64,000 nucleotides of DNA from PNAI01 sp035501735 (GCA_035501735.1 DATJVR010000024.1:8310-72309); one strand, 5' to 3'; shown: positions 1 through 9,278, counted from the first letter of the stretch. The notes: generated by a model from the letters alone, not told the origin. Numbers and translations: made by a program.

Positions 1-1437
1 CTCTGGCGTTGGCGCAGAGAGATTGAGCGGTTCAGGTCCGCTCGGTTCAGGGGGATTTACGATGATCGGGGCGATCGCGGTCGGGAAGAGGCCAAGCGGC
101 TTGGGATCGAGCGGCGCGGCCTCAGGACGTTGCGGCATTTTCACGTAGGCGAGTAGCCTGCCAATGAAAGCGAGCAACTGATAGTCGCCAAATACCGCGA
201 CGCCACGGGCCGAATCGAGCCCGACGAGGCCGGTGAAATATTGGTTATGGGCATTGAGCAGGTCGATCAGGGATCGCTGACCGAGTTCATATTCTTTGGT
301 GTAGGCGGAGATGACCTTGCGATCGGACTCGACTTGGCGCTGGAGCGCCACGACTTGATCCGATGCGATCGTGCGAGCGGCCCAGGCCTTGTCGACCGAG
401 GAGAAGGCTTCGCGCTGGAGCCGGGCATAGCGCTGGGTGGCTTCGATGTAACGCTCGCTCATCTCGACGCGGCGCCATGAATCCTGGCCGCCGCGGAAGA
501 CATCCCAGCTGAACACCAGCAAGCCACTTTGGTTGGTCGAATGGCCGGGGATCGTGCTGCTCGCGTTGTAGTCTTTCTGCGCGCGCCCCTCGAGCGAGAT
601 GGTGGGAGAGAGCGTGCCGTCGGTGGTGCGGAAAGCGTAGCGGGCGGAATCAGCGTCGGCCTTGGCGGCCTTGATGGTCGGATTCTCGGCCAGCGCTATT
701 GATAGCGCTTGATCTCGGGAGTTCGGCAGCCGTGACAGACGCCCGGGAAAGCGCACATTGAACGGCTCCAGTCCGACTGCGCTGCGGTAGGCGGCACGTG
801 CTTCGTCGTAGTTGCGGCGGTATTGATGGAGCGCGGCTTCGGCCGATGCCACGCGCTCCTGCGCCTGCTCCAGATCACCTTCGCCCGCACGGCCACCGCG
901 GAAACGGGCCTGGACATTGGCAAAAATCTTGCGGTGTTCGACGAGATTGTTCTCGGCCACCTGGACGATATGCGAGTAGCGGGTGACCTCGATATAGGCG
1001 CTTATCGCATCGAGGGCGATCAGCTCCGTACGCTCGTGGACCCTTGCGGCCGCCGCATCAACGCGCGCCGCCTGGCGCCAGATGTCGTTGATCGAAGAAA
1101 ATCCGTCGAACAGAAGCTGGCGCACGATGACGGTCTGGTTGGTCTGCGCCATCCATTGACCGTTCCCGACCAGGGCCGGTGTTAAATCGGGTTGATTGAA
1201 GCGATTGTAGCCGGTGCGCGCTTCGAGCCGTACTTGCGGCAGTAGCGTGCCCTGGGTCTGGCGAAGCTCGGCCTCGGTCGCGCGGCGATTGGCAGCGGCC
1301 TCACCGACGCCCGGATGGGTTCGGATAGCCTGATTGATGGCGTCGTTGATGGTGAAAGGTTCGGCAGCCGCGGAGGGCCCCACAGCGCCAAGCGTCAATC
1401 CTGAAAAACATAGGAGAATCACCCCGATACGAGTCAA
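1..1437 (-). CDS. TolC family outer membrane channel protein (type I secretion/efflux), C-terminus cut by window edge
   Basis: The frame stays open from a TTG at 1437 to base 1, giving 479 codons without a stop. The TTG is preceded by GGGGAG about 8 nt upstream and begins a hydrophobic signal peptide ending near SAAAEP. Near residues 380-400 lies YELGQRSLIDLLNAHNQY, typical of the second TolC repeat in type I secretion outer membrane proteins. A Pro-rich tail follows, so the protein is probably nearly complete. The family forms trimeric outer membrane tunnels that work with an inner membrane ABC or RND partner. No partner is visible in the window, so it should lie beyond the left edge. This protein is distinct from the RND-linked outer membrane lipoprotein at 18101. 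Confidence 0.85.
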   Translation of the reverse strand, partial: MTRIGVILLCFSGLTLGAVGPSAAAEPFTINDAINQAIRTHPGVGEAAANRRATEAELRQTQGTLLPQVRLEARTGYNRFNQPDLTPALVGNGQWMAQTNQTVIVRQLLFDGFSSINDIWRQAARVDAAAARVHERTELIALDAISAYIEVTRYSHIVQVAENNLVEHRKIFANVQARFRGGRAGEGDLEQAQERVASAEAALHQYRRNYDEARAAYRSAVGLEPFNVRFPGRLSRLPNSRDQALSIALAENPTIKAAKADADSARYAFRTTDGTLSPTISLEGRAQKDYNASSTIPGHSTNQSGLLVFSWDVFRGGQDSWRRVEMSERYIEATQRYARLQREAFSSVDKAWAARTIASDQVVALQRQVESDRKVISAYTKEYELGQRSLIDLLNAHNQYFTGLVGLDSARGVAVFGDYQLLAFIGRLLAYVKMPQRPEAAPLDPKPLGLFPTAIAPIIVNPPEPSGPEPLNLSAPTPE

Positions 1438-1924
1438 AATGAATGGCTCCCCACTTCGGATATCACGCAGTGCTGCTGGTTTACGCAAAGTATCAGGGCC
1501 ATTTTTAGGCTGCAATGTCGCGAGCCGGGTAATCTACAAGCCATGTGCATTAGTGATAAACGGTAGCTCGACAGTAGATAAAAATTTACCAAGAAAATGG
1601 TTCCGGAAAATATTCAGGCGAATTTTTCAAGGTTGAGTCGCCGCTAAAACGCACGTTAATTCAATTCGTTATGGTAGTTATACCCAGAATTAACAGGCTG
1701 GTAAGCAATGCTTTTCAGATTATATTCATGGTTTAATTTTCGTTAGCTCACGCAGGAATTATTTGTTGTCGGAGGCAGAAATTCTTCCGGGCTTCAGTCT
1801 TCGAAGACTAGGGCGGACACGATTCCTATGATCCGTGATTCGCCGGCAACTGATTCGCTGGCGAGCGCAGCGCAAGCGACAATCAACAATTTCCACAGCC
1901 TATTGGTGTTGCTCAGACCGGCGC
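1438..1924. other. AT-rich intergenic region upstream of the TolC-family gene
   Basis: This 487-bp gap has no convincing gene. Small ORFs inside it lack ribosome sites and family features. Bases from about 1540 to 1770 are clearly richer in A+T than the rest of the window and contain several runs of T or A. It must hold the promoter of the minus-strand TolC-family gene. A perfect 14-bp palindrome (AGTCTTCGAAGACT) lies at 1796-1809. Confidence 0.6.
1796..1809. promoter_or_regulatory. Perfect 14-bp palindrome, possible operator
   Basis: AGTCTTCGAAGACT reads the same on both strands. It sits in the AT-rich gap between the end of the cupin gene and the TolC-family gene, far from either start codon. 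A perfect palindrome of this size could be a site for a dimeric regulator. This is only a sequence observation. Confidence 0.25.
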
Positions 1925-2437
1925 TCAGCGCGCATTCGCCGTGCCGGTGACCGGCGCGCCGATGCCAAGTGGTACTGCGTCGAGCAGCACGAAGGCCACG
2001 CGTGCCCGCTTATCTCCGCGATTGGCCCAAGCGTGATTGGTGCCGCGCTGGACCATCACGTCACCGGCTTTGAGTCTCACCGTCGATGCGTCCATGTCCA
2101 TGTCGATCTCGCCCTCAATGACGATGACATAGTCGATCGTCTCAGTGCGGTGCATGTGCGGCCGATTGCCGGGCGGAAAGTCGATCACCGCAAAGCGCGA
2201 TCCCATTGCCGGGGGCGCCGTACCAAGGATACGTGCACCCATATCCTCGACCCGTTCGCCGACCGCGATATCGGCAGGGGTGCGATCGGTGCACCAGATC
2301 ATGGTCGAAACCATGCCCGGGCCGGGATATTTGGCATTGGTGGCTGGCGCGTCCGAGATCACCTTGGCGACGGTGCCGGCATCGTGGCCGGTCACCACGC
2401 GGCGAATCGGCGGATAGTTCGATGTGTCATTCGCCAT
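1925..2437 (-). CDS. Cupin domain-containing protein
   Basis: A 170-residue single-domain protein. It carries the cupin motif 1 pattern PHMHRTETIDYVIVIEGE, with candidate metal ligands His94 and His96, and motif 2 around His135 (GDVMVQRGTNHAW). Cupins of this size are often small dioxygenases, isomerases or ligand sensors, and the substrate cannot be read from the sequence. It starts 12 nt after the stop of the dehydrogenase upstream and is surely cotranscribed with it. There is no signal peptide, so it is cytosolic. A role in handling the same hydroxy/keto acid as the dehydrogenase is inference. Confidence 0.8.
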   Translation of the reverse strand: MANDTSNYPPIRRVVTGHDAGTVAKVISDAPATNAKYPGPGMVSTMIWCTDRTPADIAVGERVEDMGARILGTAPPAMGSRFAVIDFPPGNRPHMHRTETIDYVIVIEGEIDMDMDASTVRLKAGDVMVQRGTNHAWANRGDKRARVAFVLLDAVPLGIGAPVTGTANAR

Positions 2438-2449
2438 GGCGACTCCTGA

Positions 2450-3415
2450 TCAGTTGGTGCGCCGAAAGACATTGATCATTTTGCCGATCTCGCCGGCGAG
2501 GAAACAGCGCATGTTGTGGTCGATGGTGGGCATGGCGAGATCGATATAGGTGTCGCAGAAGCCGCCCTGATGGGTGGTGATGATGACGTTCTTGAATGAC
2601 CACAGCGGATGGTCTCCCGGCAAAGGTTCCTGCTGGAAGACATCGAGCGCCGCACCGGCAATGCGCTTATCCCGCAGCGCGTCGACCAGCGCCGCTTCGT
2701 CAACGATGCCGCCGCGCGCGAGATTAACAAGATAGCTCGTGGGTTTCATGGCAGCGAATACGCTCGCGTCGATCAAGTGATGGGTCTCGGCCGAATAGGG
2801 CGCCAGCAGCACGAGAAAATCGAGCTCGGACGCAATGCGCGGCAATTCCGTGCGCGGGTACATGCGATCGAATCCCGCGATGGCTCGCAGCTTGGAGGTG
2901 ATGCCGATCACATGCATGCCGAGCGCCTTGCATTTGGGTGCGAGGATTTCGGCGATGGCGCCAACGCCGAGTATGCCAACGGTCTTGCCGTCGAGCAGTT
3001 TGGCCGGCCAGCGCAGCCAGGCCTTCTGATCCTGGGCGCGCACAGCACGCGGAATGTCGCGCGCAAGCGCCAGCATGCCGGCCAATACCGCTTCGGAAAC
3101 CGGCGGGCCGTGGATGCCATGCACATTGGTGACGATGGTGTCCGCCTTCAGCGTCGGCTGATCGGTGATGCCGTCCAGCCCGGTGCCGAGCGCCTGAATC
3201 CATTTCAAATTGCCAGCGCCTGAAAAATCCGCTTTGAGGTTTTTCATCACCTGGCCAAAGGTCAGCAGGATATCGGCTGAACCGATCAGCGACCGGAAGT
3301 CGCCGTGCCGGCTGGCGACATCGACGGCAAGCGCGGGGAATTTTTCGCTTACGCGCGCGCGATATTGCTCAATGACATCGGGCGGCAAGGTCAGAAGGAT
3401 CAGAAGGCGAGGCAT
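2450..3415 (-). CDS. D-2-hydroxyacid dehydrogenase (NAD(P)-binding)
   Basis: A 321-residue member of the D-isomer-specific 2-hydroxyacid dehydrogenase family, which interconverts 2-keto and D-2-hydroxy acids. The Rossmann fingerprint GxGxxA is at residues 150-155. The catalytic set is visible: Arg234 (NLARGGIVDE), Glu263 (QQEPLP) and His282 (TTHQGG). Length and domain order are normal. It lies directly upstream of the cupin gene, and a hairpin terminator separates it from the upstream ABC transporter operon. Transcription probably starts in the short space around 3416-3444 or reads through the terminator. The substrate is unknown; glyoxylate/hydroxypyruvate-type acids are the usual candidates. 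Confidence 0.9.
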   Translation of the reverse strand: MPRLLILLTLPPDVIEQYRARVSEKFPALAVDVASRHGDFRSLIGSADILLTFGQVMKNLKADFSGAGNLKWIQALGTGLDGITDQPTLKADTIVTNVHGIHGPPVSEAVLAGMLALARDIPRAVRAQDQKAWLRWPAKLLDGKTVGILGVGAIAEILAPKCKALGMHVIGITSKLRAIAGFDRMYPRTELPRIASELDFLVLLAPYSAETHHLIDASVFAAMKPTSYLVNLARGGIVDEAALVDALRDKRIAGAALDVFQQEPLPGDHPLWSFKNVIITTHQGGFCDTYIDLAMPTIDHNMRCFLAGEIGKMINVFRRTN

Positions 3416-3444
3416 GGCGGTCGCTTAAGCCACATCGCATCAAA

Positions 3445-3485
3445 GGAAAAGCCCCGACGACGGGTTTCGTCGCCGGGGCTTTTCC
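3445..3485 (-). terminator. Rho-independent terminator after the ABC importer operon
   Basis: A long, nearly perfect inverted repeat has arms at 3445-3462 and 3468-3485 (core AAAAGCCCCG / CGGGGCTTTT) with a 5-nt loop. Read on the minus strand, the stem is followed by a TTTT-CC-TTT tract. It sits 12 nt past the stop of the binding-protein gene and before the dehydrogenase start. The A/T flanks also allow it to work in the other direction. Confidence 0.85.
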
Positions 3486-3497
3486 GAGACTCGCAAC

Positions 3498-4499
3498 TTA
3501 CTTTATGCGCTTTGCCGCCTCTTGGACGATACTGAGGTCGCTGTATTTCTTGACGTCCATCTTCGCCTTGATGAACCCGAGTTCGTGGGTGAGATCGACG
3601 TTGCGTTGCAACGCGTTGAGATCAGGCATCAGGTTCGGATCGCGATAGTAGTCCTTGTTGGTGAAAATCCAGCCCAAGCGTTCGACCGGGATTTTCACCG
3701 CACGGTTCACCGCCTCGATGGCGGCCTGATGGTTCTTCTGGTCGATGTACCAGCGCGTAATGCGCAGGGTGTCTTCCATCATATCGACGAGCGCCGCGCG
3801 GTTTTTGTCGATGAAGGATTTTCGCACCGTGAACATTACGAATTGCGTCCGGCCGACGGCTTCCCTCATATCGAATATGCGATGCGCGACCTTGTTCAGT
3901 TCAGGGTCGAGCGAGAACGGCAAAACCGCGGGTATCAGGTCGGCCTTCTTCTCCATGAGCAATGCCTTCATGGTGGGGAAGGGGGCCTCGATCACGGTGT
4001 AGTCGCGCTTGTCCTCGAGTCCGTGCTTGCGCAACATTGCGCGCGAGGCGATGTCGACACCGCTGCCGGCGACATTGGTCGCCACCACCTTACCCTTCAA
4101 GTCTTCGATCTTCTTGATCGGGCCATCGTTGAGCACGTAGTACTCGTTGCTGTAATAGCCCTGGACGCCGTCCTGGAATTCATCGGAGATCACTCGCAGG
4201 TCGTCGATGCCGGCGTTCTGAATGGCGATCGGAAAACTCGAAAACGCGAAATCCGCGATTTCAAGCTCGTTGTTGGCAACCGCGGTGATCATCGGCGGCG
4301 TGCCCTGGTAGCGGACGGCCTCGAGCACATAGGACTTGCCCATGTGGACGGCGAGGTCCTTCTTTTCCAGCATGATCGAGGCGATGTTTGCGATCGGGGC
4401 GACCCAGGAAAGCCGGATCTTCACCGGCTCGGCATTGGCAACCGAACTCGCGCCCAGTGCGAGAGCGAATAGGGCCAAGCCAAGTTTCAGCAAGCGCAT
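3498..4499 (-). CDS. ABC transporter substrate-binding protein, NMT1/SsuA type
   Basis: The start was placed at the ATG at 4499, which follows AGGGAGGAGTTC and opens a classical signal peptide (MRLLKLGLALFALALGASSVANA). Upstream codons in the frame lack a ribosome site. The mature part (about 310 residues) has the NMT1/THI5-like fold pattern, with IRLSWVAPIANIAS at the N-terminus and a domain hinge around DLKGKVVATNVAG. It is the periplasmic receptor of the importer whose permeases and ATPase lie just upstream (4650-7062). The ligand is not predictable; the family takes sulfonates, nitrate, pyrimidine precursors and aromatic acids. Confidence 0.88.
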   Translation of the reverse strand: MRLLKLGLALFALALGASSVANAEPVKIRLSWVAPIANIASIMLEKKDLAVHMGKSYVLEAVRYQGTPPMITAVANNELEIADFAFSSFPIAIQNAGIDDLRVISDEFQDGVQGYYSNEYYVLNDGPIKKIEDLKGKVVATNVAGSGVDIASRAMLRKHGLEDKRDYTVIEAPFPTMKALLMEKKADLIPAVLPFSLDPELNKVAHRIFDMREAVGRTQFVMFTVRKSFIDKNRAALVDMMEDTLRITRWYIDQKNHQAAIEAVNRAVKIPVERLGWIFTNKDYYRDPNLMPDLNALQRNVDLTHELGFIKAKMDVKKYSDLSIVQEAAKRIK

Positions 4500-4649
4500 G
4501 AACTCCTCCCTTTGCGGCGGCAACGCCGCGTTTTCAGTCTGTGGAATTGGTTCAACTCGGCAAAAATTAGAGCATCCGCGGTTGGGCAAGGCAAGGGCCG
4601 CCGGTGAGCGGCGCCCGCCAAATCTGCGAATTTTCGAACGATTCAAGAC

Positions 4650-5495
4650 CTATACGGTCGAGGGTTCGTTGGCTTCCGGGTGCCAGATCAGCAGCCGTCG
4701 GCGCAGCAACGACATGCCCTTGACCAGGATGTAGCCCACGGCCGCAATCTCGACGATGCCGGCAAATACGCCACGAGAATCGGCAAATCGGTAGGATGTC
4801 ATCATTGCGCCGCCCAGACCGTAGCCGCCCATCACCATCTCGGCGACGACGGCGACAATCATTGCGATCGGAAGCGCGACCTGAAGGCCGGTCATGATTT
4901 GGGGCAACGCGGCAGGCAGGACGATTTGCCACATCAATTCGCGGTCGGTGGCGCCCATGTTGCGCGCCGACCAGATCAACTCGCGTTCGATACCGGCGAT
5001 GCCGGCGACGGTCGCCGTCACCACCGGAAAGATCGCGTCGAACACCACCATGGAAATCTTCGAAACGTCGTAGAGACCGAGCCACAGCATCACGATCGGC
5101 AAAAACGCGATTTTCGGCATCGGAAAGCCGACGGAAATGATCGGATCGAAGAACCATCGCATGATCGCGCTGCGCGACATCGCCATGCCAAGCCCGACAC
5201 CCAGCACGGTCGAGACAAGGAAGCCGGTTATTGCGCGGTAGAGCGTAAGCCTGGTGTTGATAAACAGGTTGCCGGCGATGACGTCGTTCCAAATGCGTTC
5301 GAGCACGGCGCTCAGCGGCGGCAGCTGGAACATCGTCACCGCACCGCTGCGCGCAAACAGCTCCCAGGCGACAGCGAGCGCGACGATGGGAAGCGAGCGC
5401 ACCGCGCCCCAGCCCAGCACACTTAATATGCGGACAAACGCGCTTCGCTCTGGCGCGAGGACATGCAGATCCTGCGTTTGCTCTATTCGCGCCAT
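4650..5495 (-). CDS. ABC transporter permease, SsuC/TauC type
   Basis: This is a BPD-type inner membrane permease with about six hydrophobic segments. The EAA loop reads like WSARNMGATDRELMWQIVLPAALPQIMTG, which contacts the ATPase. The open frame extends upstream inside the neighbouring gene, but the family begins near MARIEQTQDL. I chose the ATG at 5495 (GGA 7 nt before it); the ATG at 5507 is equally possible. Either choice overlaps the end of the upstream permease, which implies translational coupling. The C-terminus is hydrophilic. It forms a permease pair with the gene at 5483-6271. Confidence 0.85.
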   Translation of the reverse strand: MARIEQTQDLHVLAPERSAFVRILSVLGWGAVRSLPIVALAVAWELFARSGAVTMFQLPPLSAVLERIWNDVIAGNLFINTRLTLYRAITGFLVSTVLGVGLGMAMSRSAIMRWFFDPIISVGFPMPKIAFLPIVMLWLGLYDVSKISMVVFDAIFPVVTATVAGIAGIERELIWSARNMGATDRELMWQIVLPAALPQIMTGLQVALPIAMIVAVVAEMVMGGYGLGGAMMTSYRFADSRGVFAGIVEIAAVGYILVKGMSLLRRRLLIWHPEANEPSTV

Positions 5496-6271
5496 CGCAA
5501 CATCCATTGAACCAGCAGTTGATAGAGACGATCCGCAGCGAAACCAAGAAAGGCGACGGTCAAGACCACGGCGAACATGCGGTCGTAGTCGCCGCTGTTG
5601 CCGAATGTTCCGATCAGTTGGCCAAATCCCTTCTGAGCGACGATCAATTCTGACGTCACGAGCAGGATGAAGGCGAGCGCCAGAGCGGTGCGGATGCCAT
5701 TGAGCATTTCCGGCAAAGCGCTCGGCACCACGACATCCCACAACATGCGAAGTTTGCCGGCGCCCATGCTGCGCGCAGACCATACGAGCTGGCGATCCGC
5801 GCCGCGCGCGCCGTTGAATGCGCCGATGGTGACCGGCAGCATGCAGCCGAGAAAGATCAACAAAATTTTCGAACCGTCGCCGAAGCCGAGCCAGATAACC
5901 GTCACCGGAATGAGCGCCGATTTCGGCATCGGATAGAGCATCTCAACCAATGGCGCGAGCGCAACGTTGACCGGCCGCCACCAAGCCATGAGTATCCCAA
6001 TCACGGCCCCAACAACGATCGCGAGAGCCAGCCCGGCGCCAGCCCGATAGAGCGAGGTCGCGCCATTCGTGATGAGGTCGCCGTCCTTGACGAGATCGAT
6101 CCAGGCCACCGCCACCTGACTGAGCGACGGCAAGGCCGACGAAGCGAATGCGTAGCGGGCCACCAATTCCCAGCCGACCGCCAGCAAGACCAGCGGAAAA
6201 TAGGCAAGCAAGGACGCCAATGCCGCCTGCAGGTTTGTTCGTTGGGAGAGTGCTTCCGCCTTGCTCGTCAT
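5483..6271 (-). CDS. ABC transporter permease, SsuC/TauC type
   Basis: A 262-residue integral membrane permease with the EAA motif WSARSMGAGKLRMLWDVVVPSALPEMLNG and hydrophobic helices throughout. Its ATG overlaps the stop of the ATPase gene by 4 nt (ATGA) and its end overlaps the next permease, so the three genes are coupled. Having two different permease genes suggests a heterodimeric membrane channel, whereas many NMT1-type systems have a homodimer. It belongs to the same importer as the binding protein at 3498. Confidence 0.9.
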   Translation of the reverse strand: MTSKAEALSQRTNLQAALASLLAYFPLVLLAVGWELVARYAFASSALPSLSQVAVAWIDLVKDGDLITNGATSLYRAGAGLALAIVVGAVIGILMAWWRPVNVALAPLVEMLYPMPKSALIPVTVIWLGFGDGSKILLIFLGCMLPVTIGAFNGARGADRQLVWSARSMGAGKLRMLWDVVVPSALPEMLNGIRTALALAFILLVTSELIVAQKGFGQLIGTFGNSGDYDRMFAVVLTVAFLGFAADRLYQLLVQWMLRWRE

Positions 6272-7062
6272 GACTCGCGAACGCCCTGGGCCTTGATGGC
6301 TTCATCGCGAACGAGATTCCAGATTTCGTCGACCTGGTCGACAAAATGCTTGGCACGAAAGATGTTCCTGTCGTTCTTGTCAAACTTGGTGTCGACGATG
6401 GTCTTGATGCGCCCGGGGCGCGCCGACATCACCGCAACGCGGTCGGCGAGATAGACCGCTTCCTGCACATCATGCGTGACGAAGATCACGGTCTTGGGCG
6501 TGCGCTGCCAGATGCTGAGCAATTCGCTCTGCATAAGATGGCGCGTCTGGGCGTCGAGGGCGCCGAACGGCTCGTCCATCAACAGGATGCTCGGATCGAA
6601 GGCGAGCGTGCGTGCGATTGCGGTGCGCTGCTTCATGCCGCCGGACAATTGCGACGGAAAGCTGTCCTCGAACCCGTGCAGGCCGACCATTTCGATCAAG
6701 GCTTGCGCTCGTGCCTCGCGCTGCTCGCGCGGCATGCCCTGCCTTTCCAATCCATAGGTGATATTGGCGCGCACGGTCTTCCACGGAAACAATGCGAAAT
6801 GCTGGAAGACGATGCCGCGGTCGGGACCGGGTGCCGAGACCTGCTTGCCATCCACGGAGATGGCGCCTTTTTCGGTCGGCAGAAATCCGCCGATGAGATA
6901 GAGCAGCGTGGACTTGCCGCAGCCGGACGGTCCCAGCAGCGCTAGGAATTCACGCGTGCTGACGTTGAGCGACACGTCGTCGAGCGCCAGCACCGGGCGG
7001 CCGCGCGGCGGGCGATAGGTGTGGCTCACCTTGTCGATGACAATTTGTGATTGGGCGCTCAT
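6268..7062 (-). CDS. ABC transporter ATP-binding protein, SsuB/TauB type
   Basis: A 264-residue ATPase, taking the start at MSAQSQ (7062). A longer frame reaches 7107 but lacks family similarity. Walker A is GPSGCGKST at residues 44-52, followed by the Q-loop (VFQHFALFPW), signature LSGGM, Walker B LLMDEP, D-loop ALDAQT and switch His in VTHDVQEA. Like other nitrate/sulfonate/taurine-type ATPases it has no large C-terminal regulatory domain. It energises the two permeases encoded immediately downstream. Confidence 0.92.
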   Translation of the reverse strand: MSAQSQIVIDKVSHTYRPPRGRPVLALDDVSLNVSTREFLALLGPSGCGKSTLLYLIGGFLPTEKGAISVDGKQVSAPGPDRGIVFQHFALFPWKTVRANITYGLERQGMPREQREARAQALIEMVGLHGFEDSFPSQLSGGMKQRTAIARTLAFDPSILLMDEPFGALDAQTRHLMQSELLSIWQRTPKTVIFVTHDVQEAVYLADRVAVMSARPGRIKTIVDTKFDKNDRNIFRAKHFVDQVDEIWNLVRDEAIKAQGVRES

Positions 7063-7124
7063 GCTGGCCCGGACGTCTTCCCCCACGCTGCGGCGGAGCC
7101 ATAGCAACTTAGTGCCGCGTGCGT

Positions 7125-8294
7125 CTACGCGGCAAGCTCCCGCATGATGCGATAAAGTTCCGATTGCGCCTCGAAGCCGATGCCGGGGCGGTCCGGCAGT
7201 TTCAGATAGCCGCCCTCGACCTTAGCGTCGTCGGCGTAACCCGCGAATGGGCCGAACACGCCGGGATAGGACTCTGCGCCGCCGAGACCGAAGCCGGCGG
7301 CAATTGCGAGCGACATCAGGTTTCCGCCGTGCGGAAAGACCGCGACTCGCGGCCAACCATAGCGGGAAAGCATTTCGACGGTACGAGAAAACTGCACGAT
7401 GCCGTAGGCCTGGGGTGGATCGATTTGGATGATGTCCCAGCGGTCGGGGCTCAAGCCGCCGTAGCGCAGCAAATTCTCGACATCCTGGGTCGAGAACAGG
7501 TTCTCGCCGGTGGCCAGAGGGTGAGGGTATACGCTCGCGATCTCGGCCAGCGTTGCGAAATCCAGCGGGTCGCACGGCTCCTCGATCCAACGCAGCTTCA
7601 AGGGCTCGAGTGCCCGCGCATAGGCAAGTGCAGCTTCCCTTGTGAACTTGCAGTTGGCGTCCACGGCAAGCTCCCCCAGTGTCGGCAGTATCTTGTTGAC
7701 CGCCTCGACGCGGCGGACATCCTCGGCCAGGGGCATGCCTCCTATCTTCATCTTGAGAATTGTGTAGCCGCTGTCGAGATGGCGTTTCATCTCGTCGAGC
7801 AAATCATTGATCGTTCCACCCGGAACGTACCAGCCGCCACCGACATAGCAGAACACCTTGTCCCTGATTTTGCCGTCGTTGTAACGCTCGGCGAGCACGC
7901 AATGCAGCGGCTTGTCTTCGATTTTCGCCACCGCGTCCCAGACCGCGACCTCGATGGTGCCGATCGGAATCGAGCGCTCACTGTGGCCGCCGGATTTCTC
8001 GCGCTGCATCATGCAGGCGAGGATTTTCTCGGGATCGAAATTATTTCCGGCGGCGTTGAGCAGCGACTCCGGCGGCGCGTTCTTGAGACGTGGTATGAAA
8101 CGATCGCGCATGGTGGCGCCGCAGGCGTAGCGGCCGGTCGAGTTGAATGAAAAGCCGGTGACTGGCTTGCCGTCGCGCTTGACGTCGGTGATCACCGCTA
8201 CAACCGACGTGGTCATCTCGGAAAAATCGAAACCGGAATTGGCGATTGTCGATTTCAGCGGAATCGCCGTCTCGCGGATGTCGACGATGCGCAC
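7125..8294 (-). CDS. Mandelate racemase/muconate lactonizing enzyme family protein (enolase superfamily)
   Basis: A 389-residue two-domain enolase-superfamily protein. The barrel carries Lys181-x-Lys183 (ILKMKIGG), metal ligands at Asp212 (VDANCKF), Glu238/239 (WIEEPCDP) and Glu264 (ATGENLFS), and His322 (FPHGG) in the acid/base position of the seventh strand. This layout fits acid-sugar dehydratases or racemases acting on a carboxylate alpha proton. It lies between two Bug binding proteins and an ABC importer in one operon, so the imported ligand is probably its substrate or a precursor. Exact specificity cannot be assigned. Confidence 0.88.
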   Translation of the reverse strand: MRIVDIRETAIPLKSTIANSGFDFSEMTTSVVAVITDVKRDGKPVTGFSFNSTGRYACGATMRDRFIPRLKNAPPESLLNAAGNNFDPEKILACMMQREKSGGHSERSIPIGTIEVAVWDAVAKIEDKPLHCVLAERYNDGKIRDKVFCYVGGGWYVPGGTINDLLDEMKRHLDSGYTILKMKIGGMPLAEDVRRVEAVNKILPTLGELAVDANCKFTREAALAYARALEPLKLRWIEEPCDPLDFATLAEIASVYPHPLATGENLFSTQDVENLLRYGGLSPDRWDIIQIDPPQAYGIVQFSRTVEMLSRYGWPRVAVFPHGGNLMSLAIAAGFGLGGAESYPGVFGPFAGYADDAKVEGGYLKLPDRPGIGFEAQSELYRIMRELAA

Positions 8295-8312
8295 GCGCCA
8301 CTCGTCTCAGGC

Positions 8313-9278
8313 TCAGATCCTGGGAATCTTGGCGTCGTCGATCACCTTCTTCCATTTGGCGATTTCGGTTTTGACGTATGCGGCGAATTCGGCCGACGAG
8401 TTGCCTTCGGCCTCGACCCCGAGTTCCAAAAGCCGCGCCTTGATGTCGGGCGCGTTCACGATCGCCGAGATTTCCTTCTGCAGCAGATCGACGATCGGTT
8501 TCGGCGTTCCGGCCGGGACGAATACGCCGGTCATGGTTTCGCCCTCCTGATCCTTGATGCCCATCTCGTCGAGAGTCGGAATGTCGGGCAACGAGGGAGA
8601 ACGTTTCTTGGCCGTAACTGCGAGCGCGCGCAGCTTTCCTTCCTTGATGAGATTCACGTAATTTCCGAGCGCGCCGCATCCGATCGGGGTGTGGCCGCCG
8701 AGCAGCGATGTGGTCATGGGACCGCCGCCGCCGAACGGAACCGTGACGAAATCGAGCCCGAGGGAATGCTTGAGCTGCTCGATCGCGAGCGACGGCGTCG
8801 TACCGGTGCCCGGTGATCCGACGCTATATTTTCCGGGCTCCTTCTTAATCAGCTCGATGAGCTCTTTCATGGTCTTGGCGGGAAAGCTCGGGGTCACGAT
8901 CCACGAGTTGGGCGATCCGCCGGCCTTGGTGACCGGGATGAAGTCCTTGTCGACATCGAAGGGGACGTTCTTATAAAGACTCGGATTGACGACGATGCTC
9001 GAAGACGCGAACAGAATCGTGTAGCCGTCGCCGGGCGATTTTGCCGCGTTGGCCATGCCGAGATTACCGCCGGCGCCGCCCATGTTCTCGATAATGAACT
9101 GCTGTCCGAGCTTCTCCGACAACTTCTGCGCGATCACCCGTCCGGCGATGTCGGTCACGCCGCCGGCCGGGAACGGAACGATGACTTTCACCGGCTTGGT
9201 CGGATAGCTCTGCGCGAAAGCAGATCCGGCAATGAACAACGTCGCGCAGAACGCGGCGATGCGAACAAATATTTTCAT
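8313..9278 (-). CDS. Tripartite tricarboxylate transporter substrate-binding protein (Bug/TctC family)
   Basis: A 322-residue periplasmic binding protein. The start at 9278 follows AAGGGAGAG and opens the signal peptide MKIFVRIAAFCATLFIAGSAFAQ. The mature N-terminus SYPTKPVKVIVPFPAGGVTD is diagnostic for the Bug family, as is the GAGGNLGMANAAKSPGDGYT-like loop. The family binds carboxylates and related small molecules for TctAB. No TctA or TctB gene exists in this window, so this is an orphan or shares membrane partners encoded elsewhere. It lies 18 nt upstream of the enolase-superfamily gene. Confidence 0.92.
   Translation of the reverse strand: MKIFVRIAAFCATLFIAGSAFAQSYPTKPVKVIVPFPAGGVTDIAGRVIAQKLSEKLGQQFIIENMGGAGGNLGMANAAKSPGDGYTILFASSSIVVNPSLYKNVPFDVDKDFIPVTKAGGSPNSWIVTPSFPAKTMKELIELIKKEPGKYSVGSPGTGTTPSLAIEQLKHSLGLDFVTVPFGGGGPMTTSLLGGHTPIGCGALGNYVNLIKEGKLRALAVTAKKRSPSLPDIPTLDEMGIKDQEGETMTGVFVPAGTPKPIVDLLQKEISAIVNAPDIKARLLELGVEAEGNSSAEFAAYVKTEIAKWKKVIDDAKIPRI

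Noticed and set aside
1334..1636. A 100-codon plus-strand ORF at the start of the AT-rich gap
   Set aside because: It overlaps the TolC signal-peptide region antisense, lacks a ribosome site and resembles no family. The region is better read as a promoter leader.
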